From: Paenibacillus sediminis | Lineage (GTDB): Bacteria; Bacillota; Bacilli; Paenibacillales; Paenibacillaceae | Reading direction: 5' to 3' | Assembly (NCBI RefSeq): GCF_017873765.1 | Contig: NZ_JAGGKP010000003.1 | Coordinates: 179,406-243,405 of the forward strand | Length of the DNA stretch: 64,000 bases | Shown: positions 27,893-38,644 of the stretch, piece by piece | Numbering within the stretch: position 1 is the first letter of the stretch | Layout: every line of letters begins with the position of its first letter | The notes under the pieces: generated by a model | What the model was told of the DNA's origin: nothing | What the model saw: only the letters and a program-made list of their open reading frames with translations | The model's database searches: none | Program-made: the position numbers and the translations under genes

Positions 27893-29440
27893 TTAAGCCT
27901 TGCGGCTTGCAATGATGGATGTGCCTGTCATTTCAGCAGGTTTTGGAAGCTGCATCAAATCCAAGATGGTTGGTGCAATATCTGCCAAGATGCCACCTTC
28001 ACGCAGTGTAACATTTTCATCAGTCACGATGAAAGGCACTGGGTTCGTTGTATGTGCTGTATGTGGACGTCCTTCTTCATCGAAGACCATATCTGCATTA
28101 CCATGGTCTGCTGTAATCAGAGCAACGCCGCCTTTCGCAAGGACAGCTTCTACTACTTTACCTACGCATTCATCCGTTGCTTCAACCGCCTTAATTGTAG
28201 GCTCAAGTTTGCCGGAGTGGCCTACCATGTCAGGGTTAGCGAAGTTCAGAATGATAGCATCGTGTTTATCAGCTTCAATTTCTTTGAGCAAAGCATCTGT
28301 AACTTCGTAAATGCTCATCTCAGGTTTCAAGTCATAAGTCGCTACTTTAGGGGAGTTGATCAGAATGCGCGTCTCACCTGGAAGCTCAACATCACGACCG
28401 CCGCTGAAGAAGAACGTTACGTGCGGATATTTCTCCGTCTCAGCAATGCGAAGCTGTTTCTTGCCATGCTGAGCGAGAACTTCACCGAGTGTGTTATCCA
28501 GATCTTTCGGCTTGTAGGCAACATAGCCGTCTACCGATTCACTGAACAAAGTCAAGCAGACAAAATGCAGATTGCCTGGGAACTTAGGTCCACGATCAAA
28601 GCCTCTGAAGTCTTTGTTCGTAAATACTTGAGACAACTGAATGGCGCGGTCTGGGCGGAAGTTCAAGAATATGACCGAATCTCCGCTCTCGACAAGCCCA
28701 ACAGGCTGATCATTGTCATCTACGATCACCGTCGGCATAACGAACTCGTCATATACCGATTTCTCATGGGATTCCAAGATCGCTGTCATCGGATCTTTAT
28801 ACTTAGGACCTTCGCCATAAACCATTGCACGATATGATTTCTCAGTACGCTCCCACCGTTTATCGCGGTCCATTGCATAATAACGGCCTTGAACGGTAGC
28901 AACTTTCCCTACGCCAACTTCTTTAATTTTATCTAGAAGCTGAGTCATGAACACTTTCGCGCTGTCTGGAGCAACGTCACGGCCATCCAAGAAGGCATGA
29001 ATGTACACTTCTGATAATCCTTCTTTTTTAGCCAGATCCAGCATCGCAAATAAGTGTTCGATGTGGCTATGCACACCCCCATCGGATATTAGTCCGTAAA
29101 GGTGCAACTTCTTATTGTTATCTTTGGCATTGCGAACGGCTGCAACCAACGTCTCATTGTCGAAAAATTCGCCTTCACGAATCGATTTCGAAATCCGTGT
29201 TAAGTCTTGGTATACAATACGTCCTGCGCCGATATTCAGGTGACCCACTTCGGAGTTCCCCATTTGCCCTTCAGGCAGTCCCACAGCTTCACCGCTAGCG
29301 GTTAGCGTGGTGTGTGGATATATACTCATGTAACGATCGTAGTTAGGTTTATGCGCTTGAGCAACAGCATTACCTTCTGCGGTGTTACGAAGACCAAATC
29401 CGTCCATGATGATTAATGCTACTGGTTTTGGTGCTTTCAT
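27893..29440 (-). CDS. gpmI: 2,3-bisphosphoglycerate-independent phosphoglycerate mutase
   Basis: A 515-residue Mn-dependent mutase of the alkaline-phosphatase superfamily, converting 3- to 2-phosphoglycerate. The metal/phosphorylation motifs are IIMDGFGL at the N-terminus, the phosphoserine region [50 protein letters not shown] and ITADHGNAD. The start ATG 29440 lies directly after the tpiA stop (no gap), with GAGGGGGC inside the end of tpiA, so the two are translationally coupled. Confidence 0.98.
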   Translation of the reverse strand: MKAPKPVALIIMDGFGLRNTAEGNAVAQAHKPNYDRYMSIYPHTTLTASGEAVGLPEGQMGNSEVGHLNIGAGRIVYQDLTRISKSIREGEFFDNETLVAAVRNAKDNNKKLHLYGLISDGGVHSHIEHLFAMLDLAKKEGLSEVYIHAFLDGRDVAPDSAKVFMTQLLDKIKEVGVGKVATVQGRYYAMDRDKRWERTEKSYRAMVYGEGPKYKDPMTAILESHEKSVYDEFVMPTVIVDDNDQPVGLVESGDSVIFLNFRPDRAIQLSQVFTNKDFRGFDRGPKFPGNLHFVCLTLFSESVDGYVAYKPKDLDNTLGEVLAQHGKKQLRIAETEKYPHVTFFFSGGRDVELPGETRILINSPKVATYDLKPEMSIYEVTDALLKEIEADKHDAIILNFANPDMVGHSGKLEPTIKAVEATDECVGKVVEAVLAKGGVALITADHGNADMVFDEEGRPHTAHTTNPVPFIVTDENVTLREGGILADIAPTILDLMQLPKPAEMTGTSIIASRKA

Positions 29441-30193
29441 TTATTTTGCCCCCTCAACAAGCTGGATGTAAGAAGCAGGATGTAGGCTGGCTGCACCGAC
29501 TAGAGCTCCGTCTATGTCGCTTTGTCGCATGTATTCTGCAACATTCTCAGGCTTCACACTTCCGCCGTATTGAATGCGCACTGCGCCAGCTACATGGTCG
29601 CCATACAATCCTTTCAAGAGGTCACGGATATAAGCAATAACTTCGTTTGCATCTTGCGGCGTCGAAGCTTTACCTGTTCCAATAGCCCAGATCGGCTCAT
29701 AGGCAACTACAACCTGCTCTGCTTGTTCCGCGGATATTCCTTGGAATGCAGCTTCTATTTGTACTTTGATAACTTTCTTCGTATCGCCTGCTTCCCGTTC
29801 TCCAAGTTTCTCTCCTACGCAGACGATAGGTATTAATTGATTGCGGAATGCAGCGTGCACTTTTTTATTCACGATGTCATCCGACTCGGCAAAATATGCA
29901 CGTCGCTCTGAGTGACCGACAATGACGTAATCGATCCCTATATCTTTTAACATCACGCCGCTAATTTCACCTGTGTAGGCTCCGCAATCTTCACAGTGCA
30001 TGTTCTGCGCACCGATTTTAATTCTCGTTCCTTGTACAGCATCGACAAGAGCATGCAAATGCGTAAAAGGTGCACATATAACGCATTCTACACCTTCTAT
30101 CTCCACTTTACCCTTAATCTCTTCAATGAATGCTTTCGCTTCAGAAACAGTCTTGAACATTTTCCAGTTACCAGCTATAATTGGCGCCCTCAC
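29441..30193 (-). CDS. tpiA: Triose-phosphate isomerase
   Basis: A 250-residue glycolytic isomerase (dihydroxyacetone phosphate and glyceraldehyde 3-phosphate). Catalytic features: N-K in AGNWKMFK, His in VGHSERR, Glu in YEPIWAIGTG and phosphate loop QYGGSVKPENV. The start is placed at GTG 30193 (M-RAPIIAGNWKM), eight bases from GGAG; the GTG at 30202 is part of the ribosome binding site and would add three residues. The ribosome binding site lies in the arm of an inverted repeat (30202-30246). Confidence 0.97.
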   Translation of the reverse strand: MRAPIIAGNWKMFKTVSEAKAFIEEIKGKVEIEGVECVICAPFTHLHALVDAVQGTRIKIGAQNMHCEDCGAYTGEISGVMLKDIGIDYVIVGHSERRAYFAESDDIVNKKVHAAFRNQLIPIVCVGEKLGEREAGDTKKVIKVQIEAAFQGISAEQAEQVVVAYEPIWAIGTGKASTPQDANEVIAYIRDLLKGLYGDHVAGAVRIQYGGSVKPENVAEYMRQSDIDGALVGAASLHPASYIQLVEGAK

Positions 30194-30201
30194 ATGGTTC
30201 A

Positions 30202-30246
30202 CTCCTTCTGGTTCCTATCCCAAATCGACTCAGAACCGAGAAGGAG
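30202..30246 (-). promoter_or_regulatory. Intercistronic hairpin covering the tpiA ribosome binding site
   Basis: In the pgk-tpiA gap the transcript can pair CTCCTTCT with AGAAGGAG (8 bp) and GGTTC with GAACC (5 bp) around one bulged base and an 18-nt loop. The second arm contains the GAAGGAG ribosome binding site of tpiA. No U tract follows, so it is not a terminator. Confidence 0.75.
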
Positions 30247-30284
30247 ACTTCACGGCTCGAGCAAATCTTGTGCGTATCTGGTTG

Positions 30285-31466
30285 TTATTTATCGTTCAAG
30301 GCTACAACGCCTGGAAGTGCTTTGCCTTCCATGAATTCAAGTGAAGCTCCGCCTCCTGTGGAGATATGATCCATTTTGTCAGCAAGGTGGAATTTCTCAG
30401 CTGCTGCTGCAGAATCACCGCCGCCAATGATCGTATATCCTTCCGTCTCAGCACATGCCTGTGCAACTTCACGTGTACCGTGCGAGAACGGTTCAATTTC
30501 AAATACGCCCATCGGTCCATTCCATACGACCAATTTAGAGTTTTTAATGACTTCAGCGTATTTAGCGCGAGTCTTCGGTCCGATATCGATGCCTTCCCAG
30601 TCCGCAGGAATGCCGTCGATATCAACAATTTTCGTATTGGCGTTGGCGCTGAAATCATCTGCTACGACAATATCTACAGGCAAGTAGAAGTTTTTGCCCA
30701 GCTCTTTTGCTTTTTGAATAAAGCCAAGAGCTACATCAAGCTTCTCATTGTCCAGCAGCGATTGACCAATTTCATAGCCTTGAGCTTTTAAAAATGTATA
30801 CGATAGTCCGCCGCCGATCAAAATATTGTCTGCAATGTTAAGCAAATTGTTGATCACATCGATTTTATCTTTGACTTTAGATCCGCCGATAATCGCTGTG
30901 AATGGACGTTCTGGATTAGAGAGAGCTTTGCCAAGCACTTCTAGTTCCTTCTCCATAAGAAGACCGGATACTGCCGGCAAATGATGAGCAATACCCTCTG
31001 TCGAAGCATGAGCACGGTGAGCAGCGCCGAATGCGTCATTGACGTACAGGTCCGCAAGTTCAGCGAATGCTTTTGCGAGCTCAGGATCGTTCTTCTCTTC
31101 ACCTGGATAGAAACGAACATTTTCAAGCAGCAGCACATCACCTTTGTTCAGCTTCGCTACTTGCGCTTTTACAGCTTCTCCAATCGCTTCATCCACTTTT
31201 GCTACAGGTTTGCCTAGCAGTTCAGACAAACGTGCCGCAACCGGAGTTAGACGCATCGATTCCACCACTTGTCCTTTTGGACGGCCCAGATGGCTCGCCA
31301 AAATAACAATTGCGCCTCTCTCTATCAAATAATTGATGGTAGGCAACGTTGCACGAATACGTGTATCATCTGTAATTTTACCATCTTCTAGAGGGACATT
31401 AAAGTCCACACGGACAAACACGCGTTTACCGGCAACTTCTACATCACGTATACTTTTTTTGTTCAT
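30285..31466 (-). CDS. pgk: Phosphoglycerate kinase
   Basis: A 393-residue two-domain kinase making ATP from 1,3-bisphosphoglycerate. Motifs: [39 protein letters not shown], the hinge [21 protein letters not shown] and GGGDSAAA...[14 protein letters not shown] at the nucleotide site. Start ATG 31466 behind AGGAGG. The 187-bp gap to gap carries a stem-loop and two palindromic repeats that abut this ribosome binding site. Confidence 0.99.
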   Translation of the reverse strand: MNKKSIRDVEVAGKRVFVRVDFNVPLEDGKITDDTRIRATLPTINYLIERGAIVILASHLGRPKGQVVESMRLTPVAARLSELLGKPVAKVDEAIGEAVKAQVAKLNKGDVLLLENVRFYPGEEKNDPELAKAFAELADLYVNDAFGAAHRAHASTEGIAHHLPAVSGLLMEKELEVLGKALSNPERPFTAIIGGSKVKDKIDVINNLLNIADNILIGGGLSYTFLKAQGYEIGQSLLDNEKLDVALGFIQKAKELGKNFYLPVDIVVADDFSANANTKIVDIDGIPADWEGIDIGPKTRAKYAEVIKNSKLVVWNGPMGVFEIEPFSHGTREVAQACAETEGYTIIGGGDSAAAAEKFHLADKMDHISTGGGASLEFMEGKALPGVVALNDK

Positions 31467-31482
31467 TTGGTTTCCTCCTAAA

Positions 31483-31566
31483 AGTTATCCGAAGGATAAC
31501 TAACTTCGAAAGCATTTACTAAGTTATCCGAAGGATAGATCGCATCGTAAGCATAAGCATTCGCTT
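31483..31566 (-). repeat. Two-unit palindromic repeat before pgk, same family as 14082-14274
   Basis: Two units each begin with a palindrome AGTTATCCGAAGGATA(ACT) (8-bp arms around GAA) and continue AACTTCGAAAGCAT or CGCATCGTAAGCAT. The layout and spacing equal the units at 14082-14274, but both arms of the stem are changed together. Confidence 0.85.
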
Positions 31567-31590
31567 ATGTAATTCATGACGTATATCAAG

Positions 31591-31632
31591 CACCAAAGAG
31601 GAGCCCTATACATAGGTCTCCCCTCTTTGATG
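31591..31632 (-). other. Stem-loop after the gap gene
   Basis: CAAAGAGG and CCTCTTTG form an imperfect hairpin (with further pairing GAGACC/GGGCTC) 22 bases after the gap stop. The U run is missing, so it may stabilise the 3' end of a processed gap message or reduce transcription into pgk. Confidence 0.6.
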
Positions 31633-31653
31633 TTAAGTCAGCTATTTAATCAA

Positions 31654-32736
<1,083 letters not shown>

Positions 32737-32749
32737 TTAACGAATAAGG

Positions 32750-33778
32750 TTAAATATTCTTCACGATGTCTATCGCGGCAGCTTCATCAGTCACTAAAAT
32801 ATGTTCATGTCCAAAACGAAGCACAGATTGGATCGCTTTCGCTTTACTTTTGCCCCCAGCAATTCCAATGACAACTTCAGCATTCTTAATATCTTCCAAA
32901 CGAAGCCCTAACGTCAACATCCGATGAACGACAACGCCCTGTTCATTGAAGTAATAGCCGTAAGATTCCGATAACGCGCCTTCTTCCTGAAGTTCCCGAA
33001 CCGTCTCTGAATCTAGCTTACGGCGACGCGCCATCTCCATAGCATCTCCAATACCATGAATGATAATCTGAGCTCCGCGGATCATATTAATCATTTCTAA
33101 AATATTTGGATCTTGAACGAGCGATTGATAAGCATCTTCGCTTAGCAGATCTGGTACATGCAGCAGCCGATACTGTGCTCCCACGTGCTTAGCCATTGTG
33201 GATACAATCGTATTCGCTTGAATTTCCAAGCTTTCTCCAAGTCCACCCCTTGCAGGCACGAACCAGCTTCCCTTAAGAGAAACATTCGATGGAGGTGTAA
33301 GCTGTTCCGCTACTTCAGCTAAGGTGGATCCCCCTGTTACCGCAACGATTCGATCATTGCTCATGACACTAAGCAGTGCTTTGGCACCTGCACGGCCTAG
33401 TTCACGCTTTGCCAGCGGCGACGACTCACTATCACCAGGCACAACCACTACTTTTCGCAGTCCATAGACCTTACGGATCTTCTCTTCCAAATTGGACAGC
33501 CCAAACAAATCCTTCACAATAGGCTCAAGCTGCTCAAGCAGTATGCTACCAGCTTCACTGATCCTCATGCCCACGTTCTCTATCTCGATCAGTCCTTGAG
33601 CCTTTAAAAGATCAGTTTCGGCCCGCAGCACACGTTCTGTCATGTTTAGCGAAGCTGCCAATGTCCTGCGGCCGACCACATCTGATAGCATGATCTGATG
33701 AAGTATGGTGTACCTTTTTTTGAGAATATCCATGAGATCAGGCAGAAGCTGCTTTTCTATTTCTAATATATTCCGCAT
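32750..33778 (-). CDS. cggR: Central glycolytic genes regulator CggR
   Basis: About 342 residues of the SorC/DeoR-like family: N-terminal winged helix (about 20-80; VVGRRTLAASLNMTERVLRA) and C-terminal sugar-phosphate binding domain (about 90-340; AVTGGSTLAEVAEQL, GIAGGKSKAKAI). In B. subtilis fructose-1,6-bisphosphate releases it from the operator of the gapA operon. The start is ATG 33778 (MRNILEIEKQLLPDL), which aligns with the B. subtilis N-terminus and follows GCAGGAGTGGAG; a TTG at 33814 is less likely. First gene of the operon, behind a CggR-type operator. Confidence 0.94.
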   Translation of the reverse strand: MRNILEIEKQLLPDLMDILKKRYTILHQIMLSDVVGRRTLAASLNMTERVLRAETDLLKAQGLIEIENVGMRISEAGSILLEQLEPIVKDLFGLSNLEEKIRKVYGLRKVVVVPGDSESSPLAKRELGRAGAKALLSVMSNDRIVAVTGGSTLAEVAEQLTPPSNVSLKGSWFVPARGGLGESLEIQANTIVSTMAKHVGAQYRLLHVPDLLSEDAYQSLVQDPNILEMINMIRGAQIIIHGIGDAMEMARRRKLDSETVRELQEEGALSESYGYYFNEQGVVVHRMLTLGLRLEDIKNAEVVIGIAGGKSKAKAIQSVLRFGHEHILVTDEAAAIDIVKNI

Positions 33779-33822
33779 ACTCTCCACTCCTGCAGGCTCC
33801 GTCTTTCTCTCCAATCCTCATG

Positions 33823-33892
33823 GACTCAAAACGTCCCACGATAACTTTTTAAGTCCCACCATTATTTTAACCAAAATTTGCGTATCTTGCAA
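33823..33892 (-). promoter_or_regulatory. Glycolytic operon promoter and CggR operator
   Basis: On the minus strand: -35 TTGCAA (33887-33892), 17-bp spacer, -10 TAAAAT (33864-33869), followed by two direct repeats of TGGGAC with 20-bp period (33853-33858 and 33833-33838). The known B. subtilis CggR operator has CGGGAC repeats with the same spacing, downstream of the promoter as here. Confidence 0.85.
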
Positions 33893-34008
33893 GGGTAACG
33901 TCACTATAATTTGCCGCTTTGTTTTTTCTTATACATTACGCCTTTCAAGTTAACACTTGCAATTTCAAGCAGGATAACCTATAATCTTTTTTGTTATCCT
34001 AAAAATGT

Positions 34009-34083
34009 GCGCCCGTGGTCCAATGGATATGACGTAGGCCTCCGGAGCCTGAGATCGAGGTTCGATTCCTCGCGGGCGCGCCA
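34009..34083 (+). tRNA. tRNA-Arg (CCG)
   Basis: The 75-nt cloverleaf is complete: acceptor GCGCCCG/CGGGCGC, anticodon stem TAGGC/GCCTG with loop CTCCGGA (anticodon CCG), T-arm CGAGGTTCGATTCCTCG and encoded CCA. It is isolated between cggR and clpP on the plus strand, as in B. subtilis. Confidence 0.97.
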
Positions 34084-34102
34084 TATTCCTTAATACATAA
34101 AC

Positions 34103-34131
34103 GAGTGAAGCCAGCTTCAACTCTTTTTTTT
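34103..34131 (+). terminator. tRNA-Arg terminator
   Basis: The hairpin GAGTGAAG...CTTCAACTC (one bulged A) is followed by eight T. The CtsR site of clpP starts nine bases later. Confidence 0.8.
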
Positions 34132-34139
34132 ATCAAAAG

Positions 34140-34179
34140 TTTGACTTTCTTTGACTTTATGTTTTAAATTGTTTATGAT
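34140..34179 (+). promoter_or_regulatory. clpP promoter overlapped by a CtsR site
   Basis: On the minus strand AGTCAAA-GAA-AGTCAAA (34140-34156) fits the CtsR heptad repeat (A/G)GTCAAA-NAN-(A/G)GTCAAA. On the plus strand its second half is the -35 TTGACT (34151-34156), followed after 17 bp by -10 TATGAT (34174-34179). Bound CtsR would occlude RNA polymerase; heat would release it. Confidence 0.9.
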
Positions 34180-34235
34180 GTGGATATTAAGGTAACAGTT
34201 AAAATGTAATGAGATTTCAAAGGAGGGTATTTACT

Positions 34236-34832
34236 ATGAGTTATATCCCTATGGTCGTTGAACAAAGCAATCGCGGCGAACGCGCCTATGACATTTATTC
34301 TAGACTGCTGAAAGACCGAATTATTTTCCTTGGTTCTCAAGTGAATGATGTTGTGGCGAACTCCATCATTGCGCAAATGCTGTTCTTAGAAGCAGAGGAT
34401 CCAGAGAAAGATATTCATTTGTACATTAACAGCCCTGGCGGGTCGATTACGGCTGGTATGGCGATTTATGATACGATGCAATTCATTAAACCTGATGTAT
34501 CTACCATCTGTGTAGGTATGGCAGCATCCATGGGAGCATTTCTGCTGAATGCAGGTGCTAAAGGTAAACGTTACGCGCTGCCAAACAGTGAAATTATGAT
34601 TCACCAACCTCTTGGCGGAGCTGAAGGCCAAGCGACAGATATCGAAATCCGCGCACGCCGCATTTTGAAATTGCGTGATAAGCTGAACCGCATTATGGCT
34701 GAACGTACGGGACAATCATTTGAACAAATTGAGAAAGATACTGACCGCGACAATTTCATGAGTGCACAAGAAGCTCAAGCTTATGGACTCATCGATAAAG
34801 TCATCGACAAAACACCCGTTCAAGGTGTATAA
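34236..34832 (+). CDS. clpP: ATP-dependent Clp protease proteolytic subunit
   Basis: 198 residues; the serine peptidase that forms tetradecameric chambers with ClpC, ClpX or ClpE. The triad is visible: Ser98 (GMAASMGAF), His123 (MIHQPLGG) and Asp172 (TDRDNFM). The start is ATG 34236 ([10 protein letters not shown]) behind AAAGGAGGG; the ATG at 34209 lies upstream of that site and is unlikely. Single-gene unit between a CtsR-controlled promoter and a strong terminator. Confidence 0.98.
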   Translation: MSYIPMVVEQSNRGERAYDIYSRLLKDRIIFLGSQVNDVVANSIIAQMLFLEAEDPEKDIHLYINSPGGSITAGMAIYDTMQFIKPDVSTICVGMAASMGAFLLNAGAKGKRYALPNSEIMIHQPLGGAEGQATDIEIRARRILKLRDKLNRIMAERTGQSFEQIEKDTDRDNFMSAQEAQAYGLIDKVIDKTPVQGV

Positions 34833-34838
34833 GAAAAT

Positions 34839-34881
34839 AAGAACCGCTTGAACAGCTGAATGCTGTTTAAGCGGTTCTTTT
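34839..34881 (+). terminator. clpP terminator, probably shared with potD
   Basis: A long stem AAGAACCGCTT...AAGCGGTTCTT with inner AACAGC/GCTGTT is followed by TTTT; the flanking A-rich side allows use by the converging pot operon. Confidence 0.9.
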
Positions 34882-34888
34882 ATTTATT

Positions 34889-35932
34889 TTATTCACGCCC
34901 ACTCTTTAATTCGGTCCACAGACGGTCATACAATTGAAGCGTGTTCCCAACATCGCTAAGCCATTCAGTACGGCTTAATTCATCTTGGGTTAAGTTAATC
35001 ATATGGTTATTCCGATATTTCTCGCTGTGGAATTCCATCGCTTTCGTATTCGGATCACTGTACCCGATGGATTCATAGTTCTTCGCACTGACCTTCGGAT
35101 CGAGCATGTAATTAATAAACTTCTCAGCAAGCTCTTTGTTCGCTGCACCTTTAGGAATGGCGTAGTTATCCGAGAAGATCGTTGCGCCCTCTTTAGGAAC
35201 AACATATTCAATATCTGGATTCTCTGCTGCAATATAAGCCGCATCTCCAGACCAAACGGTACCAATCCAGCCTTCTTCTTGGATCATTTTTTGTTTAATA
35301 TTATCAGTATCAAATGCAAGAACGCTTGGCAAGAGCTTCTTAAGCTCGCCTACAGCCTGATTGATCTGTCCTTCGTCTGTGCTGCTGTTGGAATATCCAA
35401 GCTTCTTCAGCGCCATGCCGATGACCTCGCGGTTATCATCGAGAAGCAGCACTTTACCTTTGTATGATGGGTTCCACAGATCATCCCAACTGTCAATCTT
35501 ATCTTTCACATATTTTTTGTTATATGCAATTCCCGTTACACCAGACGTATACGCAATCGAAAATTTGTTTCCTGGATCATAGCTCGGATTTTTAAAAGTG
35601 TCTGCGATGTTCGCAAAGTTCGGAATGTTGTTTTTATCAAGCGGCTCAAGTAAATTTTGTTTAATCATTGTTTCAACCATATAGTCCGATGGCTGAATTA
35701 AGTCATAACCGCTACCGCCTGCTTTAATCTTAGCAAGCAAATCTTCATTATTAGCATAAACATCGTAATTAATTTTGACGTTATATTTATTCTCGAAATC
35801 TTTCAGTACCTGCTCGTCAAAATTGTCTGCCCAACTGTAAATATTAAGCGTTGGCCTCGAGGAACATCCTGACAGCACGAGAAGTGCGAATACAACCATA
35901 AACAGCAGGCCTGTAAGTCCTTTTCTTTTCAT
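34889..35932 (-). CDS. potD: Spermidine/putrescine ABC transporter substrate-binding lipoprotein
   Basis: A 347-residue extracellular binding protein. It has a signal peptide with lipobox LVLSGC (Cys near residue 23, to be lipidated after Lgt action), then the periplasmic-binding fold beginning TLNIYSWADNFDEQVLKDFE. Polyamine-binding type residues appear in YDLIQPSDYMVE, IAYTSGVTGIAYNKKYV and GWIGTVWSGDAAYIAAE. Last gene of potA-potB-potC-potD; the order and overlaps indicate one transcript. Confidence 0.93.
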   Translation of the reverse strand: MKRKGLTGLLFMVVFALLVLSGCSSRPTLNIYSWADNFDEQVLKDFENKYNVKINYDVYANNEDLLAKIKAGGSGYDLIQPSDYMVETMIKQNLLEPLDKNNIPNFANIADTFKNPSYDPGNKFSIAYTSGVTGIAYNKKYVKDKIDSWDDLWNPSYKGKVLLLDDNREVIGMALKKLGYSNSSTDEGQINQAVGELKKLLPSVLAFDTDNIKQKMIQEEGWIGTVWSGDAAYIAAENPDIEYVVPKEGATIFSDNYAIPKGAANKELAEKFINYMLDPKVSAKNYESIGYSDPNTKAMEFHSEKYRNNHMINLTQDELSRTEWLSDVGNTLQLYDRLWTELKSGRE

Positions 35933-35977
35933 TACTTCCTTATCTCCTCTCTTTCTTAACGTGACGATTACCGTTCA

Positions 35978-36784
35978 TTAGAGCGGAAGCGTCGTTTTTT
36001 TCTGACCTTGACCTTTATTTAAAAACATTTGTGCTAACAAAATTAAAATGACACTGACAGCAATCAATATCGTACATAAGGCGTTAATTTCCGGAGAAAT
36101 GCCTCGTTTCACTTGCCCATAAATATAGATTGGCAATGTCGTAGAACTTGGACCCGTTACAAAGAAGCTGACCATAAAATCATCTAGCGACAAAGTAAAG
36201 GCAATGAGTGCACCTGCAATAATGCCCGGTGTTATTTGCGGCAGTGTGACATACCTGAAGGTCTGCCATGAGCTCGCACCTAAATCTTGAGCCGCTTCCT
36301 CAAGCTGCTTGCCCATTCCGGTCAATCTCGCTGTAACAATTACATAAACATAGGACAAGCTGAACGTAATATGCGCGATCATTACGGTGATTTTCCCAAG
36401 CGGAATATGGATTTGTGTGAAAAGTACGAGTAACGATAGACCCATAATAATATCGGGTATGATGATCGGTAAATAGAGAAGACCGTTCATTCCTGCCCGC
36501 ATCTTCGAGCCTGTTGTGCGCATAGACAATGCAGCTACTGTGCCGAGGATCGTTGACACAACTGTCGATACGACGGCAATGGTCAAGCTGTTCATCAACG
36601 CTTCCATAACATGCCTGTCGGTGAACAGCGATGAATACCACTTCCAAGTAAAACCGCTCCACTTGGCATTAATCCGAGAATCGTTAAACGAATAAATAAC
36701 AATGAAGACGATCGGCAAATAGATAAAAATCATCATAAGCAACGAATGCAGCCCGAGCAGAGGGTGATTTTTCGATTTCATCAT
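35978..36784 (-). CDS. potC: Spermidine/putrescine ABC transporter permease PotC
   Basis: A 268-residue inner-membrane permease with about six helices. The EAA loop that contacts the ATPase is EEAAQDLGASSWQTFRYVTL. The start of the gene overlaps the potB stop (ATGA); ATG 36784 or the next codon may be used. It forms the channel with PotB. Confidence 0.93.
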   Translation of the reverse strand: MMKSKNHPLLGLHSLLMMIFIYLPIVFIVIYSFNDSRINAKWSGFTWKWYSSLFTDRHVMEALMNSLTIAVVSTVVSTILGTVAALSMRTTGSKMRAGMNGLLYLPIIIPDIIMGLSLLVLFTQIHIPLGKITVMIAHITFSLSYVYVIVTARLTGMGKQLEEAAQDLGASSWQTFRYVTLPQITPGIIAGALIAFTLSLDDFMVSFFVTGPSSTTLPIYIYGQVKRGISPEINALCTILIAVSVILILLAQMFLNKGQGQKKTTLPL

Positions 36785-37629
36785 TTCCCCTCCCTAGCGG
36801 CCAAATATCTTGATTGCATCGCTCTATTAAATAAGAAAATGAGCACAAGCGAAGTCACTACGAAAATGATGGACAACGCAGCTCCGAACGGCCAGTTGCG
36901 TGATCCAAGAAATTGGCTTTGAATAATGTTGCTCAGCATCGCCGATTTCGCGCCGCCTAATATATCGGTAACGACGAACATCCCTGTCGTCGATACGTAA
37001 ACAAGTACGCATCCCGTCATGATGCCTGATTTCGTCTGCGGCAGCGTAATATGCAAGAATGCTCTCCACTTCGTAGCACCCAGATCGCTTGCTGCATCAA
37101 GAAGCCGTCTATCCATTTGTTCAATTGCCACATAAATAGGAAGCACCATGAAAGGAACGAACGTATAGACCATTCCTAGCAACACAGCTCCTTTGGTATA
37201 TAGCATTTGGATCGGCTCATGAATCCACCCTAATGCGATGAGTAAATTGTTCACCGTTCCTTGTGTTCTAAGCAGCAGAACCCAAGCGTAAGTCCGAATG
37301 AGAAAGTTAATCCAAAAAGGAACTGTGACAAGTATAATGCCCCACGTCTGTATTTTGGGCGAAGCATTCGCAATATAGTAGGCTAGCGGGTAACTCAATA
37401 ATAGACAAATGATCGTCGTTACGACTGACAACCAGATCGTGTCCATGTATATACCAAGATACAGCGGATCAAAAAAAGTTGCATACGACTCTAAACTAAA
37501 GGAGTATACCAAATTACCGAGCTCATCTCTTTGCAAAAAAGAGATCCCTATAACAATAAGAATCGGAATAATGAGAAACAAAATAAGCCAGATCATCACC
37601 GGCAAATGGATTAGTCGCAACTTCTTCAT
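36781..37629 (-). CDS. potB: Spermidine/putrescine ABC transporter permease PotB
   Basis: A 282-residue permease with about six helices and the EAA-like loop LLDAASDLGATKWRAFLHITL. Its ATG overlaps the potA stop by four bases, and it overlaps potC at the other end, so the two permeases are translated in step with the ATPase. Confidence 0.93.
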   Translation of the reverse strand: MKKLRLIHLPVMIWLILFLIIPILIVIGISFLQRDELGNLVYSFSLESYATFFDPLYLGIYMDTIWLSVVTTIICLLLSYPLAYYIANASPKIQTWGIILVTVPFWINFLIRTYAWVLLLRTQGTVNNLLIALGWIHEPIQMLYTKGAVLLGMVYTFVPFMVLPIYVAIEQMDRRLLDAASDLGATKWRAFLHITLPQTKSGIMTGCVLVYVSTTGMFVVTDILGGAKSAMLSNIIQSQFLGSRNWPFGAALSIIFVVTSLVLIFLFNRAMQSRYLAAREGK

Positions 37630-38594
37630 GAACCGACCATCACCTCATGCAGAGGGTTCCAGCTCACTCCGACTTTCTCTCCAATTTGCCAAGTACGATC
37701 ATCTGCGAAATCTAGCGCAGCGGTAACGTTCATAGGCTCATCGTCTAGCTGGACGATCAATTTATGAACATTGCCGAGATATACAATATCTTGTACAGTA
37801 CCTTTCCGGCTCGCTTTATTTATCTCACGCACGACTCTTATATTCTCAGGACGCACAGCAAACAGCCGCCCATCGCTAGAGAAGATATTGTTCTCCCCTA
37901 TAAAAGTTGCGGCAAATAATGTTCTAGGCGTTTCATATATTTCACGAGGAGTGCCGATTTGCTCAACCTGCCCATTGTTCATGATGACAATGCGGTCTGA
38001 CAGCATCATCGCTTCCTCTTGATCATGTGTCACGTAAATAAAAGTAATCCCAAGACTGCGCTGCAGTTGCTTTAGCTCTGTTTGCAAACTTTTACGAAGC
38101 TGCAAATCAAGCGCACCCAGAGGCTCGTCCAGCAGCAGCACCTTAGGCTTATTAGCAATCGCTCTCGCAATCGCTACCCTTTGCTGCTGACCGCCTGACA
38201 GCTCATGAGGATACCGTTTGGTAAGCTGCGTAAGCTGCGTCATCTTAAGAGCTTCTTCTACGCGTTCCTTCTGCTGAGAAGGAGGGGTCTTTTTCATTTT
38301 CAGACCAAATGCTATATTCTCTTCCACAGTCATATGCGGAAATAATGCATAATGTTGGAACACTAGATTCAAATCGCGACGATTAGGCGATAGATTCGTT
38401 ACCTTCTGTCCGTCTAGAAATATATCTCCATCTGTTGGTTGTTCAAATCCCGCAATCATGCGGAGAATCGTCGTCTTGCCGCAGCCGCTCGGACCCAGCA
38501 AGGTCAGGAATTCCCCTTCCTTAATGGTAAGCGATAGCGGATGCACGACTACTTGTCCTGAAAAATGCTTCTCGATTTGGACAAGCTCAATCAT
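37626..38594 (-). CDS. potA: Spermidine/putrescine ABC transporter ATPase PotA
   Basis: About 322 residues. Walker A GPSGCGKTT, Q-loop VFQHYALFPHMTV, signature LSGGQQQRVAIARA, Walker B VLLLDEPLGALD and H-loop VTHDQEEAM; a C-terminal TOBE-like domain begins near residue 240 (FAVRPENIRV). It powers polyamine import with PotBCD. The start is put at ATG 38594 (MIELVQIEKHF), nine bases from AAGGGG; TTG 38603 and ATG 38600 are alternatives. First gene of the operon, behind a leader that contains a terminator-like hairpin. Confidence 0.93.
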   Translation of the reverse strand: MIELVQIEKHFSGQVVVHPLSLTIKEGEFLTLLGPSGCGKTTILRMIAGFEQPTDGDIFLDGQKVTNLSPNRRDLNLVFQHYALFPHMTVEENIAFGLKMKKTPPSQQKERVEEALKMTQLTQLTKRYPHELSGGQQQRVAIARAIANKPKVLLLDEPLGALDLQLRKSLQTELKQLQRSLGITFIYVTHDQEEAMMLSDRIVIMNNGQVEQIGTPREIYETPRTLFAATFIGENNIFSSDGRLFAVRPENIRVVREINKASRKGTVQDIVYLGNVHKLIVQLDDEPMNVTAALDFADDRTWQIGEKVGVSWNPLHEVMVGS

Positions 38595-38644
38595 GTGCAT
38601 CAACCCCTTATATCTTGTCTTTTTGAAACAAAGAAAGTATTAAG

